From Perkinsus olseni (lineage: Eukaryota; Perkinsozoa; Perkinsida; Perkinsidae), in contig JABANP010000077.1 of NCBI GenBank assembly GCA_013115135.1, forward strand, positions 101,237 through 165,236: 64,000 nucleotides of DNA, read 5' to 3'. A program made the translations under genes and the position numbers. Shown here piece after piece: positions 1 through 12,839 of this stretch (position 1 is the stretch's first letter; the number at the start of each line of letters is the position of its first letter). The notes beneath the pieces were generated by a model. The model was not told the origin of the DNA and searched no databases. It worked only from the letters and a program-made list of their open reading frames with translations.

Positions 1-52
1 ATGGACCTACGTATAGTGGCCTGGACGCTCAGTATGCGCGCCGATGCTACTG

Positions 53-500
53 CTACAGCGACCGTCGCTGAGCGACGTCCGGGTGGGCGAGACAGCTCAA
101 GAAACGATGACCAGATTCTGAGTAGCGGAGCTGGATGAGAGACGCTACCTTCACACCATTCTTGAGGATGACTGGCTCCTGCACGCAGTAGTCCAGCTGA
201 GGGGACTTGGACCCCTTGGAGAACTTCTGTTGGAGCTCCTCCACTCTCGACCAATCGATACACTGAGTGGCCCGAAGAAAGCACATCTGGCAGATATTCC
301 TATCGACCCCATCCGGGGCTACACTCGTCTCGGCGTCCCCAAGAATCTCTTCCACCGCTGTCGTCATCATAGCCGCCTCTGACTTCTTCGTGTGCGTCTT
401 TGATGAGCGCAGGTAGTCCGGACAGCTCCCAGCCAGCCGGTCGAATATACTCGGCACTTCGAGAGGCTCGACCTACAAGAACCCCAGGGGACTGATATCG
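53..500 (-). CDS. hypothetical protein, exon fragment
   Basis: An open minus-strand stretch of about 134 codons with protein-like composition. It includes a C-x2-C pair (ICQMC) and charged helical stretches such as WSRVEELQQKF. I do not recognise a family. The frame has no convincing ATG at its upstream end, so this is probably an internal exon of a gene whose other exons lie nearby or off the left edge. No regulatory signal was identified. Confidence 0.3.
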
Positions 501-1391
501 CCAAATTATCGCGTGCTGTAGGATCTGTTTCGGACACAGTGCGTCCTAATTCCCCAGCTATAGCTAGAACTGCGTTGCTGTCCTTCTACTGCTGTAAATC
601 CAGTTTTTATTTCCTCTACCGAGTTGCGTTCTGGCAAGTGCTATATCAACAGTAAAATGATCCGTGATAACGAATGACCTGAAGGGTGATCAAGGCAAGT
701 CCCCAGGCACGGAGTCCAGGAGGGAGTGGAGACCCCACTGGAGTAACCCCAGGAGCTGAACAGGCGCAGGCAGGAGCGATCCCGACCTTACTATTTCTGC
801 CGGAGCCTTCGGCTTCTGTCGAGGACTCATAATGAGAACAACTGTGACACCATCGAGTACAAAGCAATACGGCCCCCATCTAACCAACACTAACCCTGCC
901 GCCTCTCTATAAACAGTATAATAATAATGTTACGAAACAATACACTCGATCGGACTAAGCTGAACGACGTCACTCGCCACTGTGGACTATTCTTTCCGTC
1001 GCTTCCTGAGTAGCTCGACGATTGTGTTCACACATGTTGACGTACTTCGTCTTAGCTCGCGCCCTGTTGAAGCAGAACACAATTGAAGCAACACAAGGAG
1101 GGGCCAGTCCTCCTCCTCCTCACCTGAAGGCCTCCACAGGATCCGAAATGTTAAAGTCGGATATCACAGGGGGAGCATCCGAGAAGTTGGATCGTCGCGG
1201 GATCTTCGCCGGCGGGGCAGACTCTCGGCTCCTCGACGTTGACCTGATAACGCAGCAGCCGCGTCCCTCGAACTAACAGGCCTCAGCAGACTCACCGAGA
1301 CTCCGATTTCGTTCGGGACTTCGAGGGACTACTGGAGCGCGACGATACGGACTCTGAGAGAGGGCCAACATGGCCGAGGTGGGCACCCTCC
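501..1391. other. unassigned stretch
   Basis: About 0.9 kb without a coding region I can support. Short open frames occur on both strands, but none shows a conserved motif or a consistent splice pattern. It may hold introns or UTR of the flanking minus-strand fragments. Confidence 0.3.
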
Positions 1392-2043
1392 TCAGTGCTC
1401 GTCCCTACCTGAGTCGCTGTCGTCCTTCAGCGGTATGAGGGACTCAATGAGCGCAACAGCCCTCTCAGGTGGGCGAGGCTCTGCCGACAGGTACTGGGGT
1501 ACCATCGCCAGCACTACTGGGTCCAGGGGGGTGTAGGGCACAACAGCGACCTGGGTGTTTAGGGTAGGGAAGCCTGGTCGACGCCAGCGAGGTCTCCTGA
1601 GCTCACCTGCTGCTCTCGGGCTCTCCGGCCGGAAGCCTTCACGAGGGAGGCCAACACCCCCACGGATACATTTTCTGCCGTAGCGGGTCTGACCAGGGCC
1701 CAGCATGAGTCCAGAACTCGACAGGCAGTATGAAGCTTACCGATCGGAGTAGTAGCCCTTGGAGTGGCGGGGGAGGCTTGGGCTTGGCCTTAGCCGCCGC
1801 TGCTGCTGCTTCTGCCGCCGCTTTAGGATCGGACTTCTCCGAAGGCCTGCAAGTGCTACATAGAAGACATAGACAGTACAAGAGCTTGTACGTCCTATAT
1901 TGGTGCCTCTTGCCAGTGTCCTTCGACCCTTCACCATGCAGACCTCCGTAGATCATCGAGGGCAACAGGAGTGGTGGCTCCGGCGGTGGCTTAGCGCTGA
2001 TCGCAAGAAGCCAGCAATGAAAGCCAAGACCAGCTAACAGCAT
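1392..2043 (-). CDS. hypothetical Ala/Lys/Pro-rich exons
   Basis: Two overlapping minus-strand open frames look coding in part. One carries an Ala-rich, Lys/Pro-rich run (KAAAEAAAAAAKAKPKPPPP). The other ends in an acidic tail (PLKDDSDSGRDEH). The two frames would have to be joined by an intron that I could not fix. Composition suggests a low-complexity, possibly nuclear protein, but no domain is visible. It lies just downstream, in minus-strand order, of the CID-type gene that stops at 2131. Confidence 0.28.
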
Positions 2044-2130
2044 CAGTTAACACGCAAGAGCTCGGAATCCGACTCGATATTTTAAGGGGTGGCGCAGGCG
2101 AGTCCAGGCGAGACTAACGGCCGCATAGTC

Positions 2131-4043
2131 TTACAAAGCGTGCTCTTCCGTGGCGAGCTTGTCGAAGTCCCTGGCCTCATCGGCAGTAATGATACCTTGG
2201 TCCTTCCATATTTGTATCAGCCGCGTCACGTTCTTCTGCTGCGGGGTGAGGTCGTGCTGTGACAGATGTGAACCTTCCGTCCCCTCCAGCTCAAGGACAA
2301 TGACCACCTACCCCAGGCTTCCGGGAATTCCTATTGTAGCAAGCGCCATAAGCCGCCCGGCACATCCAGGGTAGGTAATTCTTCAACAGCACCCGTACCA
2401 CCACACCCTGGGGACCGCTCGTTTGCTGCAGGACCTACCCGGTCGTGACTGTACGGTCTGCTCATGACGGCCGCCGCCTACCTCGTGAATAACGAACAGC
2501 ATGCTCATGGCGTGATGTCCATCCTTCGGCATCCGCATTGACCGGAGCAAGGACCTGCAGCAATACTACCACACCATCACCAACTCCGCGGCATCCTACG
2601 CAGCAATAGCACTGGTCTGTTGACGATTCTCTAGCAGCCACGCAGCGGCATCCCGAATAGAGTCGTCACTGGCCGGTACCTGCGACAGCACCATCTCACC
2701 TGGCTACCTCATCCTCCATGCCTACCCCGCCTGCCAATGATACTATAATAGCTCCGTAACGGGCCGCCAGCTGAGGGTTCAGATTCGCTGTGGTATCCGG
2801 AAGGTGATAATTGTCCGCTATCGCCTGAAGACCACTTCGAGCCATCAGACTGGCCGCAGATTAGAAGCCACCCACCTGCAGCTCCTTAGAAAACTTTTCC
2901 TCGATGGGAGCCGGTGGAGGTATCGGCTGTTGCTGCTGTTGTGGAGGCCGTGGCGGTGGCATGAACCCTCCGTGCTGCGGAGGTGGGCCGCCATAGGGCA
3001 TCTGCGCTGGCGGTGGGGGGTGAGTATAGGGTAGCGGCTGCGAGTAAGGCGGGGGCTGCTGCTGCTGCTGACCACCGACATAAGGCATCGGAGGGACCTG
3101 TGAAGGACTGAGGAAGCACAATGATATATTAAAGGCAGGCCCATTAGTCCCCCTACAATTGCTGATTCACTGGAGGCATGTAGCTCGGTGGATGCTGCTG
3201 CTGTTGCTGCCATGGCATTGGCGGTGGCTGCTGCTGCTGGGGTGGACCTTAGGATATTCACACATCATGCGAGGGCGCGGTGGAGTATTATAGGTACTAC
3301 CCAAAGGATGCTCTGGTGGCGGATAAAACGCTTGCCGGGGCGGCGACTGACCTTCATCACTGAAGGAACGAGTTCAGAGATCGACCAAGTGCAGAGGAGA
3401 TCGTACCTCCAAGCCCTCATACGACCTCCCCCTCCCCACTGCTGCTGCTGTTGGTGTTGCGGAGGCCAAGCCTGGCCCTGTGGCGGTGGATACCCCCCTA
3501 AGGGCTGCTGCTGCGGCGGCGGCATTGGTGGTGGTCCTGGCCATTGCTGAGCATTCGGGCGGATAGTAGCCAGGTAATGGAGGACCACCGCCCATCTGCA
3601 TCGGCCCCGCCGCTGGTGGTGGCCCGTTCCACATCGACCGGGATGCCAATAAAAACACTGCCGACAGCGCCTGTGATGCAACAGGAGACCGACGCTTGCC
3701 CAACTCAAGAGCACCCTCATCGCAGAAACACGCACAGAAACATGCGAGCCGTCATCATCAGAGCTGTCCATGAACACCCTCATCATCAGAGACCTGAGGC
3801 TCTTGTTCATTCTCACTATCACCATCGTCTCCACCGAAGTCGTAGTTGGGAGAATCGTTGAGGTCGACAAAGTAGCTGTTGGGGGTATCTTCGGACCATC
3901 ACCGTGCCGACGAGTATCGACAGCAAGTACTACTCTTGGCACTCCACATGGCCTCGCCGAGACTCTGAACATCCTTCTTGTGCTGTAGGAATATCTCAGA
4001 GTTCCTCACAGACAGGTCAATCACTGCTGCTTCAGAGTGCTCC
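2131..4043 (-). CDS. Gln/Pro-rich protein with CID-like domain (SR140/CHERP type)
   Basis: A minus-strand multi-exon gene. The N-terminal exons (about 4043-3770) contain an acidic stretch (DDGDSENEQEPQVSDDE). The middle (about 3700-2880) is a long Gln/Pro/Gly-rich region (PPPMPPPQQQPLGGYPPPQ and similar). The C-terminal part (about 2720-2131) resembles a CID (RPR) domain: DDSIRDAAAWLLENRQQ, a helix reading MSMLFVIHEV, and a last helix VTRLIQIWKDQGIIT, ending in a TAA stop at 2131. CID domains bind the RNA polymerase II C-terminal tail, and proteins with this composition (CHERP, SR140) act in splicing. At about 3556-3562 the Pro-rich frame continues only if one base of a CCC run is skipped. 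The start and several exon borders are uncertain, and no SURP domain was confirmed. Confidence 0.5.
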
Positions 4044-4067
4044 AACATACACCTACACCGGTACTCC

Positions 4068-4104
4068 TCAACAACAGCAACAACAACAACAACAACAACA
4101 ACAG
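4068..4104 (+). repeat. (CAA/CAG)n trinucleotide repeat
   Basis: About 12 tandem CAA units with one CAG interruption. On the plus strand it would encode poly-Gln inside a short open frame, but the neighbouring coding evidence is on the minus strand. It is most likely an intronic or upstream microsatellite of the CID-type gene. Confidence 0.8.
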
Positions 4105-4482
4105 TGTCAGCGATTCCTAGACAACAACAATTCAGATCCCTCTTGACTTCGGTTTGAATAAAACAACTATTGACAACGCTATTTTGATATACAGGAATTG
4201 CGCCACAATACCGTTGGAATAGCGCGGAGTATAAAGGTCCATGTGGAACATGACTAATACGTTCACTCTATGATAGCTATATACCATTGAAAGCACATAC
4301 AGATCAATTGTGAGCTCAGCACTACTGCTCGACACCAGACTTTTTTCGACCACCCGTCTTACCTGGTCTCCTCTACATCCGCAGGGTCGTTGAAATCAGT
4401 CTCGATCGGCTCATCATCATAGTAGACCTCTTGTTGCTCAAACCTTCACGAAATACATCCACTGCAGCCCCCCAACGCAATA
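4105..4482. other. unassigned stretch
   Basis: AT-richer interval between two minus-strand genes. A 73-codon open frame exists on the minus strand but has no recognisable feature. Probably the 3' flank of the gene ending at 4483 and the 5' flank of the gene below. Confidence 0.3.
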
Positions 4483-5119
4483 CTACTTCTGCCATTTAGC
4501 CCGCTGTCCTCTCATCTCGCTGTACGGATGCTCCAATATGCTGAAGTCCTTCACTCGGAACCCAGCTAGCGGATCGAACCGGGGCACCTAATACTCCCCC
4601 TAGACACAGACAGAGTAGGGGAGAGTTGCACCTTGAGGGCACCATAAAGCTTCTGTGACCACTTCCACTTCTTAAACTCCATAAAGTAGTCACGCTGACG
4701 GAGCTCAGAGTCCCTGTAGCGGATGAGAGTAGCCCGTGTAACTGGTAGAAAGATAGTCTCACTTGAGCCTCTGTTTCTTAGCGGCCCATTCTGACACCCA
4801 GCCGGGGACCTTATCGGGCACGGGAGCCGGTCGACCATCAGGAGTAGCATGCTTAGGCAACCACCCTCTCTGAAATTCTCGGAAGTGGCAGCGCACACGA
4901 TAGACTCTGGAACTTGCTTTCTTCGGATAGTTATTTATCTCGGCTATGAGTTTGTGAAGTGCTTGCTCGGTGATGACGATCTGCCTGTACTTCAACAGGT
5001 TGTACCTGACCCCTAGGAGTCGTCGAAAACTAAGAGTATCTTTCAGGAAGGGCATACATCCATCAGGGTACGTTCGGGTCACAAATAAAAGCTAATTTGT
5101 GCCATTGCGCACGAGCCAT
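4483..5119 (-). CDS. conserved-looking basic protein, possibly mitochondrial ribosomal uL30m
   Basis: A minus-strand gene of about 190 residues starting MARAQWHKLAFI at 5119 and ending AKWQK with a TAG at 4483-4485. The N-terminal 60 residues (VTRTYPDG, LKDTLSFRRLLGVRY, HKLIAEINNYP) loosely resemble the ribosomal L30 fold. The rest is a basic extension (RDYFMEFKKWKWSQKLYG, FDPLAGFRVKDFSILEHPY). One intron of about 45 nt separates LYGALK from VPRFDP. Two places need one base skipped: near 5086 (ATT T GTG) and near 4767 (AGG C TCA). The family assignment is weak; it could be another basic organellar protein. Confidence 0.42.
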
Positions 5120-7434
5120 AGAATCCTTTCAAGCGCTCTTGCATATACCACAACGATCGCCACTATCTCCTTTAACCAGCTTCAACTAAGGACTACTACT
5201 ACAATGACCACTTACGTGGAGACGCCCTCGACATCTTCTCGTCTCACTTGCGCTATATGGGCTGTACCCCATCGGAAATTATCATTGACATCGCTGGTAC
5301 CGACATGGACCTGACACCCTCTACCGGCCGCAACAGCAGTCGGGATGCTACCAACAGCGCAGAGTTGCAGTGACGGCCGAGTAGTCGACGGAGATGCGCA
5401 GCCACATGTCTCGTCTTGTGAGTGCCGACGTTGAAGGAGTCCACTACTGTTATCTCGCCTTGAGCGAACTTGGCGCTCAGCATCATCCTGCATGATAGAG
5501 CACTACCAAGCCTTCTTCGGAGTGAGCAAAGGCGGCGAGTGACAAGCCTCCATTAGTAGGGTTCTCATCGGATAATCACTGCCGTGTACCACTCAGATGG
5601 AGTTCTAGTGGCGAGAGGGACGAATAAGTTCTGCCACACATAGATGATAGCCACGCATGCGACTCTTATTTCTCCGCAGCCGCGGATGCTCAGGGCCCCG
5701 AAGCAAGTCCAATCCTATGCTGCCCAGAGGGAAGAATGTGTCACACTGTATCACAGTCACCACGGCCATCCTCTGCCACTCCCCGTACTACTACTTCAGC
5801 GACTTCCACACTCGCCGTTTGAGCTCCCCTTGCCTCCATTCCCGCGGTCGTTGGGGGATCGAGAAAACACCATCATACTTTCCCTGGAGCCTTTCGCCGA
5901 CCCATACGAGACTTTCCGATATTTTTGTGCGACCGAGCTTTCCTGAGATCCCCGACACCCTGACCTCCAACGGCAGAACCAGAGACTACTTGTTAGAGCC
6001 CGGCCACTCCCATTTGAAGAGCTGCATGTCCTGCTGGTAGCCAGCCATACACCCTCGATGCCACCAGTAAGTAAAATAGAGAATGTCTTTCCGTATTGGC
6101 TCCGCGAATATCGAGTTGGGGACTACAGCAGACTAGAGTCGAATTGCATCGGAGAACTACTCAGCAACAGCGGCCTCTAACGCATGAGATGCCCAGGCTC
6201 GGCTGCTCTAGTCTACTGCCTACTCAGAAGACTAGGTGGACTCAAGGAGGCCGACACGCGCAACCGATCTGCCTGACACTTCTCCTTGTTGACGCACCAG
6301 AGTAGATGGACGTATGATCACGCTAAAGATCGCCCTCTGATGTACTACCAATGATCGATCCAATCTCCTCCGGCGGGTCATCGCTGCTGGTTGGCTCTCC
6401 ATTCACCGGACAGGTGACCTCGAACTTGTACCTGATGGCCACCATCTGCGCGCCCTAGGGGAGCAGAGACGGTGGCGTTACACAGGCATCTCCAGAACGG
6501 CATTAAAACCGACTGCAGGAAAACTCCACCAATTCCGAAGTACAGTTCTCAGGTCTGCCAAATCGCCTGATCACCGACAACTGACCATAACGAGCTCCAG
6601 CGGTCAGTACCAGGCCGTCTGACCACTGGCGGGTCATGGATAGAGGCACCGGGCTCTGGTTCGGGAGGGGCCATTGGAACTCCCGATGCTGATACTGTGA
6701 ATCCAGCGGTGGTACCTGCAGCACAGTGGCACGACCTAGGGAGGGGCGACAGTGCCCTACAAAATCGGTTGATGACAGCTATCAGCCGTGCTGGCTGTGG
6801 TGGACTCGGACTTCCTCCCAGCCGGAGAGATGGTATCATACAGCAAACAATCCCTGGTGGCCGATAGGTGCTCGTGAGGCAGTACGACGGTCCTCCCCTC
6901 CGCCACGCCAATGACCGTGGGACTCGAAGGGCAGTCGGGAGAACTTCAAGAAGCAATTCACTCCCCTATCTGTGGGCAGACCGTCCGACTGCGAAGAACT
7001 CTATGCTCCCATTCACCAGAACGTACCATGGTGTGCACCATTTAGGGAGGCACAGATACGCCGTAGGGCTGTAAAATTGACGTGAGATTAGGCGATAGGT
7101 AGGAGCTAAGCGGCTCCCTGCAGAGTGCCCATGGATAGCCATCTGAGGGATAGCCAAAACGAGGTGATAACGTCCGATTTACTTGAGGCAATCGGGGCCA
7201 ACAGGAGCACGGAGGACAAAACTTTTCAAATCCTCATATAGCCGACAAGATCGCGCGCGCCCGTTGATGGACCCTCTCGAGCCACCACCTATTTCCTCTC
7301 GACTTCTACGCCCTTATGACCGGGCAGGCAGCAGAAGGCACCACGGCAGTGGCATCATCCGCGGACGGGCCATCAGATAGTGTAGTGCGGGTTATCGGAA
7401 AACTCTTACACGGATAAGCGCTAGCAATGGGAGG
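5120..7434. other. unresolved 2.3-kb region
   Basis: Many short open frames on both strands, none longer than about 135 codons and none with a motif I recognise. Intron-like GT-AG segments can be drawn in several ways. It may contain a fast-evolving intron-rich gene, but I cannot support any model. Confidence 0.3.
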
Positions 7435-8160
7435 TTGAGCGTTCTTTCACTCAGGCAGAGGCAGTGGTCGCGGGTCGGAAAAGACTCGTCTAAGCCGCAG
7501 AGGAGTGGACCTGGCTTCGACGTCTATGTGTCTCTCACCTGTACAGTACTTATGTTGGCTATAACGGCGTGGTACTATTGGCAGATGGTAGCCATGACCG
7601 ATCAAATGCAGAAGAGCTCTATTTTTGGTAGGGGGACTCATCACACCAATTAGCATGCATACAGCGGGTGATGGGAGCGTATCCTTGAGGCTTGTTTTCA
7701 GCAAGCGTCCATACGGAGTACGCGAGCTCGGATATACTGGATGCCATCGAGACCATCGAGGACTTCGTCGAGGAGCACTCTCTTGACCAAGATCCATACT
7801 ACGTCACTTTCTTGCGCTTGAAGTAGGCAGGGCGTTCGACGTGCTCCCCTACTTCGATCTAATAGGTACTCTCACGACCCTCGAGGGCGGCAACTCGACC
7901 ATGCCCGGCGGAAGATGGTCAGTTGGTTCATGAAGGTCCGCTACTTCTACGATCTTGGCTATCTACCCGTCACTGACGCTAGCTATGTGGAAAAGATACC
8001 CGGGAAGTAGGTGGTGGTTATGGCTCCTGAGAACCACAGTCTGAGCCTTCAGGGACCGGGCACGATTCCTCTCCGAACTCGTTGGGCCGCTCGACGACGC
8101 TGTCAGACTGTCAACAGGGCGGACGCCGAGGTCGGTTTTTGAGTTTTTCCGAGAAATGTA
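7435..8160 (+). CDS. membrane protein exon fragments, unknown
   Basis: Plus-strand exon-like pieces. At 7525-7610 a hydrophobic segment (VSLTCTVLMLAITAWYYW) looks like a transmembrane helix. At 7695-7825 an acidic stretch reads ILDAIETIEDFVEEHSLDQD. At 7830-8010 there are pieces reading FDVLPYFDLIGTL and VRYFYDLGYLPVTDASY. They lie in different frames, consistent with short introns. The family is not recognised. It could be continuous with the ARM-like gene that follows. Confidence 0.28.
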
Positions 8161-8167
8161 ATAGCTA

Positions 8168-9343
8168 GTGAGCGTGAAGTCAGTTGGGCTGTCCATGGGC
8201 TGTCGCAGGTACTCTGTACCATCGGAGAATGCTGTGTCCCACTTAACCTTGGAGGACCTGCCGCCGGATCTTCGTAACATGAGCCTTACTGCCATACGCC
8301 AAGGTGTAGCATCATCATCACGGCAGCAGCGGCAGCGAACGAGTGCGCCCTCCATACAGGGTCATAGCAGCTCGCCTTATGACGAGGAGTTATGACCTAA
8401 GCCCTTGCTTGATAAATCTCTACTCGGCTGGTGTATTGTGTTCTTCTAGGTTTGGCGTCTGAAGGAATCTTCTACGTGAGGCCGCCACAAGGGAAGCCAC
8501 TGTGGCCCGTGTCAGCTACTCCTTTCCTATGCTCAATGACATACCCAACTTGCCTCCGACGCTTAGCGTAGCGAAGCTCCTCGAGGAGCTCAAAGGATCT
8601 GTGGATAAGTTGCATGTAGCCATGTTGATGAGGGAGCTGTCCAGAATAGTGAGACGGAGTGCTGAGCAGGAAGGCGATGCCACACTCGTTGTGGACGTGA
8701 GCTCACCATCGTCTACCGGCGTCGTGGATCCAGTTTTCAGGTTATCCTACAGCATGCTCTTTCGAAGTACCCATATGCTTCTGAAGTGGCCGTTCCGGTG
8801 TGCGAGATATTTCGCCATTACGCCCTAGTACCGACCATGAGGATCTTCTTTATCGAGACGGCTGTGGATGTAGGCAAGGGGGGAGGCGGCTCATCACTAG
8901 CGGAGTGCATATGTTTAGCATGTGACCGTCTTGCTGGGGACATTGGTGGATCTCTGAAGGTGTTGGCATGAGGCTTCCCTTTTGAGTCTTGGGCTGAGCC
9001 AATGCCAACTATGTGGTCAGGCACCGTATATATCGGTCCTTATCCGCCTTGCTAGTGGTAATATGGCATTCCCACACAAAGCTGACGCTCGACTGGTTAC
9101 CGAGGTAGTGGCCTTTTTGGCCAATTTATCGAGTGGTTCAACTTACTGTGATATTGGGACTTGGACTGCCCTGGACTTTGGTGCCAGAGACCTCGCCCGA
9201 AGGGCTCTCAAGGTGACTACCATCGAGCCTTGTTCTTCCTTCTGTCTCAGCGTACTGCCCCTGGCAGGTGTTCCCCGCCGACCTTGCAGTACATGAGCAG
9301 TGTAATAGACTGTTGAAGGTGTCAAGCATGGCCATGACTTCCC
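8168..9343 (+). CDS. ARM/HEAT-like helical repeat protein (tentative)
   Basis: Plus-strand exons with strongly helical, Leu-rich sequence: LSVAKLLEELKGSVDKLHVA and LMRELSRIVRRSAEQEGD (about 8560-8680), VAVPVCEIFRHYALVPT (about 8785-8835) and TEVVAFLANLSSGS (about 9100-9140). The last resembles the ARM-repeat signature of a helix ending in xLxNLS. An in-frame ATG lies at 8195. The frame between about 8730 and 8790 changes, by an intron or a base discrepancy. The gene lies directly upstream of EF-G on the same strand. Function unknown. Confidence 0.33.
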
Positions 9344-9383
9344 GTGCTCCATCTAGACTAATCCGTGGCTAGCTTGTTGTTAT

Positions 9384-12300
9384 ATGAAGATTCTTCTGTG
9401 TTCAGTAAGGGAGATCTGTCGGACAACCTCTCGTTTCCGCAGCCTTCTTGATACATGCTCCTTGTTTTCTCGGCGTGCTCGCGGGCACGCCCTCCCGCGG
9501 TCCTTAGCGAGGTCGGCTGCTCCCTCGCTGTGGTCGGCAGTAGCGGCGTCTCAGCGATGCTTCTCGACCCGAGGCAATCTCCCGTTAGACCGAGTGAGGA
9601 ACATCGGCATCTCGGCTCACGTTGATTCGGGCAAGACCACGCTAACGGAAAGAGTACTCTTTTATACTGGTAGTAGGCGGCCTATCGCGTGCTATGGCGA
9701 GGGTCTTGTCGACCAGGTCGGATAGAAGATATTCACGAGATACAGGGCAGTGATGGTGTGGGGTGCAAGATGGACCACATGGAGCTGGAGCGAGAGAAAG
9801 GTGAGTCTGTCGTGCGACGGCATAGTGACCTTGTTGTTAGGCATCACCATTACTAGTGCCGCTACCTACTGCCAGTGGACGACCAAGGACAAGGATGACT
9901 ATCATATTAACATCATCGATACGCCTGGTCATGTTGACTTCACGTTCGAAGTTGAGAGGTGTGGTCCATAGCTGGTACTTAGAGGGGCGTCAGTTGCTCC
10001 CTTCCAGGTCCCTTCGAGTCCTCGATGGTGCAGTGATGGTGGTATGTGCTATAGGTTGCGTACAGAGTCAGACTGTCACAGTTGACCGTCAAATGCAGAG
10101 GTGGTTCAGAAAGGCTGATGTACGAAAGTTATGGGAGATTTCGAGGGTTTTAGGTATGAAGTGCCGAGGATTATTTTTATCAACAAGTTGGACCGGTATG
10201 GCTCTGAGCCATACACCGCATTGAAGCAGGTAGGCCACTGAGCTCAGAGATGGAGGGGAAACTCATATTTTCTTTCCAGCTCAAGACCAAACTTGGCCTT
10301 TGTGCGGCGCTCACGCAAGTACCCTTGGGTGCTGAGGATAAGTTTGCTGGTGCGACTGGAGTCGGCTGCGGCGTGCCATATCGGTGGTCTGCCAGGTGTA
10401 GTGGATGTGGTAAGAAGAGAAGCTCATCACTTCGAGGGCTACAAGGGTCTCTCGTGGAACACGACTGAGGTGGGCAGGCTAACCCGTTCCTTGTATCCGT
10501 GTGGAGCGTCTTTATTGGAAGGTGCCGGCAAAGCTGGTGGAACAGGTTGAGGAGACCAGGAAAGACTCTAGTGGAGCTGATGGCGGGTAGGTGGGACTCC
10601 CACCGTGGGATACGAAGCGGTGGTGAGCATGTGTGTTACGGTCAGACCTGGATGACGACCTTGCTGAGTCTTTCCTGGTGGACGAGAACGTCCCCGCGGA
10701 TGAGCTAGAGCGGGCCATCCGTCGTCAAACTATAGCGAGAAAGTGGGTACACGGAGCTTCCGTCGATGGAGATTGCATGGCTTGACTTTGCCGACAGATT
10801 CTGTCCGGTTCTGCTTGGGTCCGCGTATAAGAATAAAGGGGTACAGCCTCTCCTGGATGCCGTATGTAAATACCTGCCGAGCCCTGGCGATAGGTAGTTG
10901 GGTGAGCATCAGCCCAGTTGTCTTCAATACTGTTTGATATCTTCGTCGAGGGCTGCCATCGCATCCTCTCACAATCGAATGGCGTCCTTATAGTTCCACA
11001 GTTAGTCGTTGGTCTCCTGTTTCCCGTCAGAACCTACAGTGGTTACGACCAGTCACGTAATGCAGAGCGTGTAGAGATAACGCCTGATGAGAAGAAGCCA
11101 TTCTTGGGTAGTCGTCAGTGCTGCTGCTGCTGCTTCTCGTTCCATGCAGTGCGGGAGGCACCCGTCATCAGGTATGGCCTTCAAGAGCCAGGATCTTCCC
11201 CCCAACGGCACTCTAACGTACATGAGGGTTTACCAAGGCAGTTTGAAGAAAGGTCAGAGCGTAGTGGACACCAAGACCAACAAACGGCAAAGTCTTAAGA
11301 AGCTGGTCGGCTGCGGTCACAGCCGTACGCCCTCATCATCCTCTTGTGCAGCTCCGTCTCCACTCGAGCGAGACCAGGGAGGTCACTTCAGCCGGTCCTG
11401 GGGACATAGTAGCGTGCACAGGCCTGGACGTCTTCTCTGGAGTTACCTGTACTGATGGTGAGAGGATAGGCGGTGCGGCGTCTATTCGTGGTAGCGGCCT
11501 TGCGGCTGTAGGTAAAATAAACTGGACCATGTCCCCATTACACATCCCGGCCCCGGTGGTGTCATTGTCGATCTCACCGGCTAGCCGAGAGGATTCTACG
11601 AAGATGGCTAAGGCTCTGGCGAGGTTCAAGAGAGAGGACCCCACCTTTATAGTGTCGACAGATCCTGGCACGAAGGAAACCATTGTGTCGGGTGGGGGAA
11701 TCCTGCTGTTGTAGTGGTACCTGGCCTACACGGTGCGGACTCAGGAATGGGAGAGCTGCATCTCTTCATTTACGCCGAGCGCATCCGTCGAGAATATAAT
11801 GCTAATGTCACCACTGGGGAGCCTAGGGTTAACTTCCGTGAGGCGATTAATGAGAGGGTACTGAGCTGTTGTTGATTCGTCATCTCTCTCTTTGAAGTCT
11901 AGGTTGTAGGTGCCGTTTGACTATACTCACAAAAGGCAGAGTGGCGGTCGCGGTCAGTACGGTAAGGTGACCGGCTATTTTGAGCCGCTGAGCTACGATG
12001 AAGTACAAGAGATCCTTACGAAGTATCAAGGCGAGATCACTCCTATGAATGCCTCTAAGTACCTGACTATATTCCAGAACAATATCAGGGTGAGAAATGG
12101 TGGCACCGGGGGTTGAACCTGCGTCGGACACTTTCTAGCTTGGTCTGGCTGAGCCGCATTCTTAGCCGCATGTCAGGGAAATGAGATCCCCAAGAACTTC
12201 ATTGCGTACATTGAGAAAGGTTTCCGAGAGTGTCTGGAAGAGGGCCCGCTGACGGGCTCGGCTGTCTGCAATCTGCGGATAGTGCTAGAGGGCGGCAAGC

Positions 12301-12839
12301 ACCATGAGGTTGACTCTTCGGAAGTCGCCTTCAAGGCAGCTGCCCAGGGAGCCTTCGAGCAAGCATTCTATGGTGGATCGCCTACCATCCTGCAGCCAGT
12401 CATGTAAGACGCCTAGGGGTGGTTGTGGTAGCTAACCGTGCGTTGAAGCTAGGGCGCTACAGCTGACCTCAGCTTGTGTGTTGTGAGGGTTCGAGCTCAG
12501 GAATGTGGAAGTACTGTCCCAACTGACAAGACTGGTTCGCTGATGTCTGGTATCACTGTGAGGAAAGGCCTGGTCACGGGGTCGGAGGCCTTGACGGACC
12601 TGGATACGCTCGTCCGAGCTAAAGGTCCCTCTGAGGAACATGTTCGGCTTCACAACAGAGTTGAGGTCTATCACACAGGTGGGGCTGCTGTCAGGAGGGT
12701 GGCGTGAGTGTACTGATAGGGTCATGGTGAGTGGGCGATGGACTTCCATGCCTACGAGGAGATGCCGGCCGATGACCAGGAGTCAGTCAAGAAGCAGTAC
12801 GTCCAGCGGCGAGCGAGAGAAAAGAAGCTCGAGGAGTGA
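9384..12839 (+). CDS. GFM1: mitochondrial translation elongation factor G (EF-G1), 19 exons
   Basis: GTPase that translocates tRNA and mRNA on the mitochondrial ribosome. The protein starts with an Arg/Ser/Ala-rich N-terminus of about 70 residues, a probable mitochondrial presequence. The G1 motif AHVDSGKTT follows, then [13 protein letters not shown] (G3), NKLDR (G4), the domain II region ([18 protein letters not shown]), [32 protein letters not shown], and a C-terminus [17 protein letters not shown]. Exons: 9384-9669, 9717-9800, 9841-9958, 10008-10100, 10154-10229, 10280-10349, 10396-10469, 10522-10586, 10646-10742, 10798-10893, 11031-11107, 11172-11305, 11352-11457, 11512-11691, 11745-11857, 11910-12089, 12177-12403, 12501-12678, 12720-12839. 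The conserved frame needs one base skipped at 10561-10563 and at about 12621-12625, and is one base short at about 12511. Otherwise full length with a clean TGA stop. Confidence 0.93.

Noticed and set aside
4068..4104. Poly-Gln protein on the plus strand
   Set aside because: The plus-strand frame is short and lacks other coding support, while the conserved coding evidence on both sides is on the minus strand.
12612..12624. 13-nt GT...AG segment in EF-G as a micro-intron explaining a frame change
   Set aside because: Removing it would delete the conserved V-R-A-K residues before VPL, which align with other EF-G proteins. A single surplus base is a better fit.
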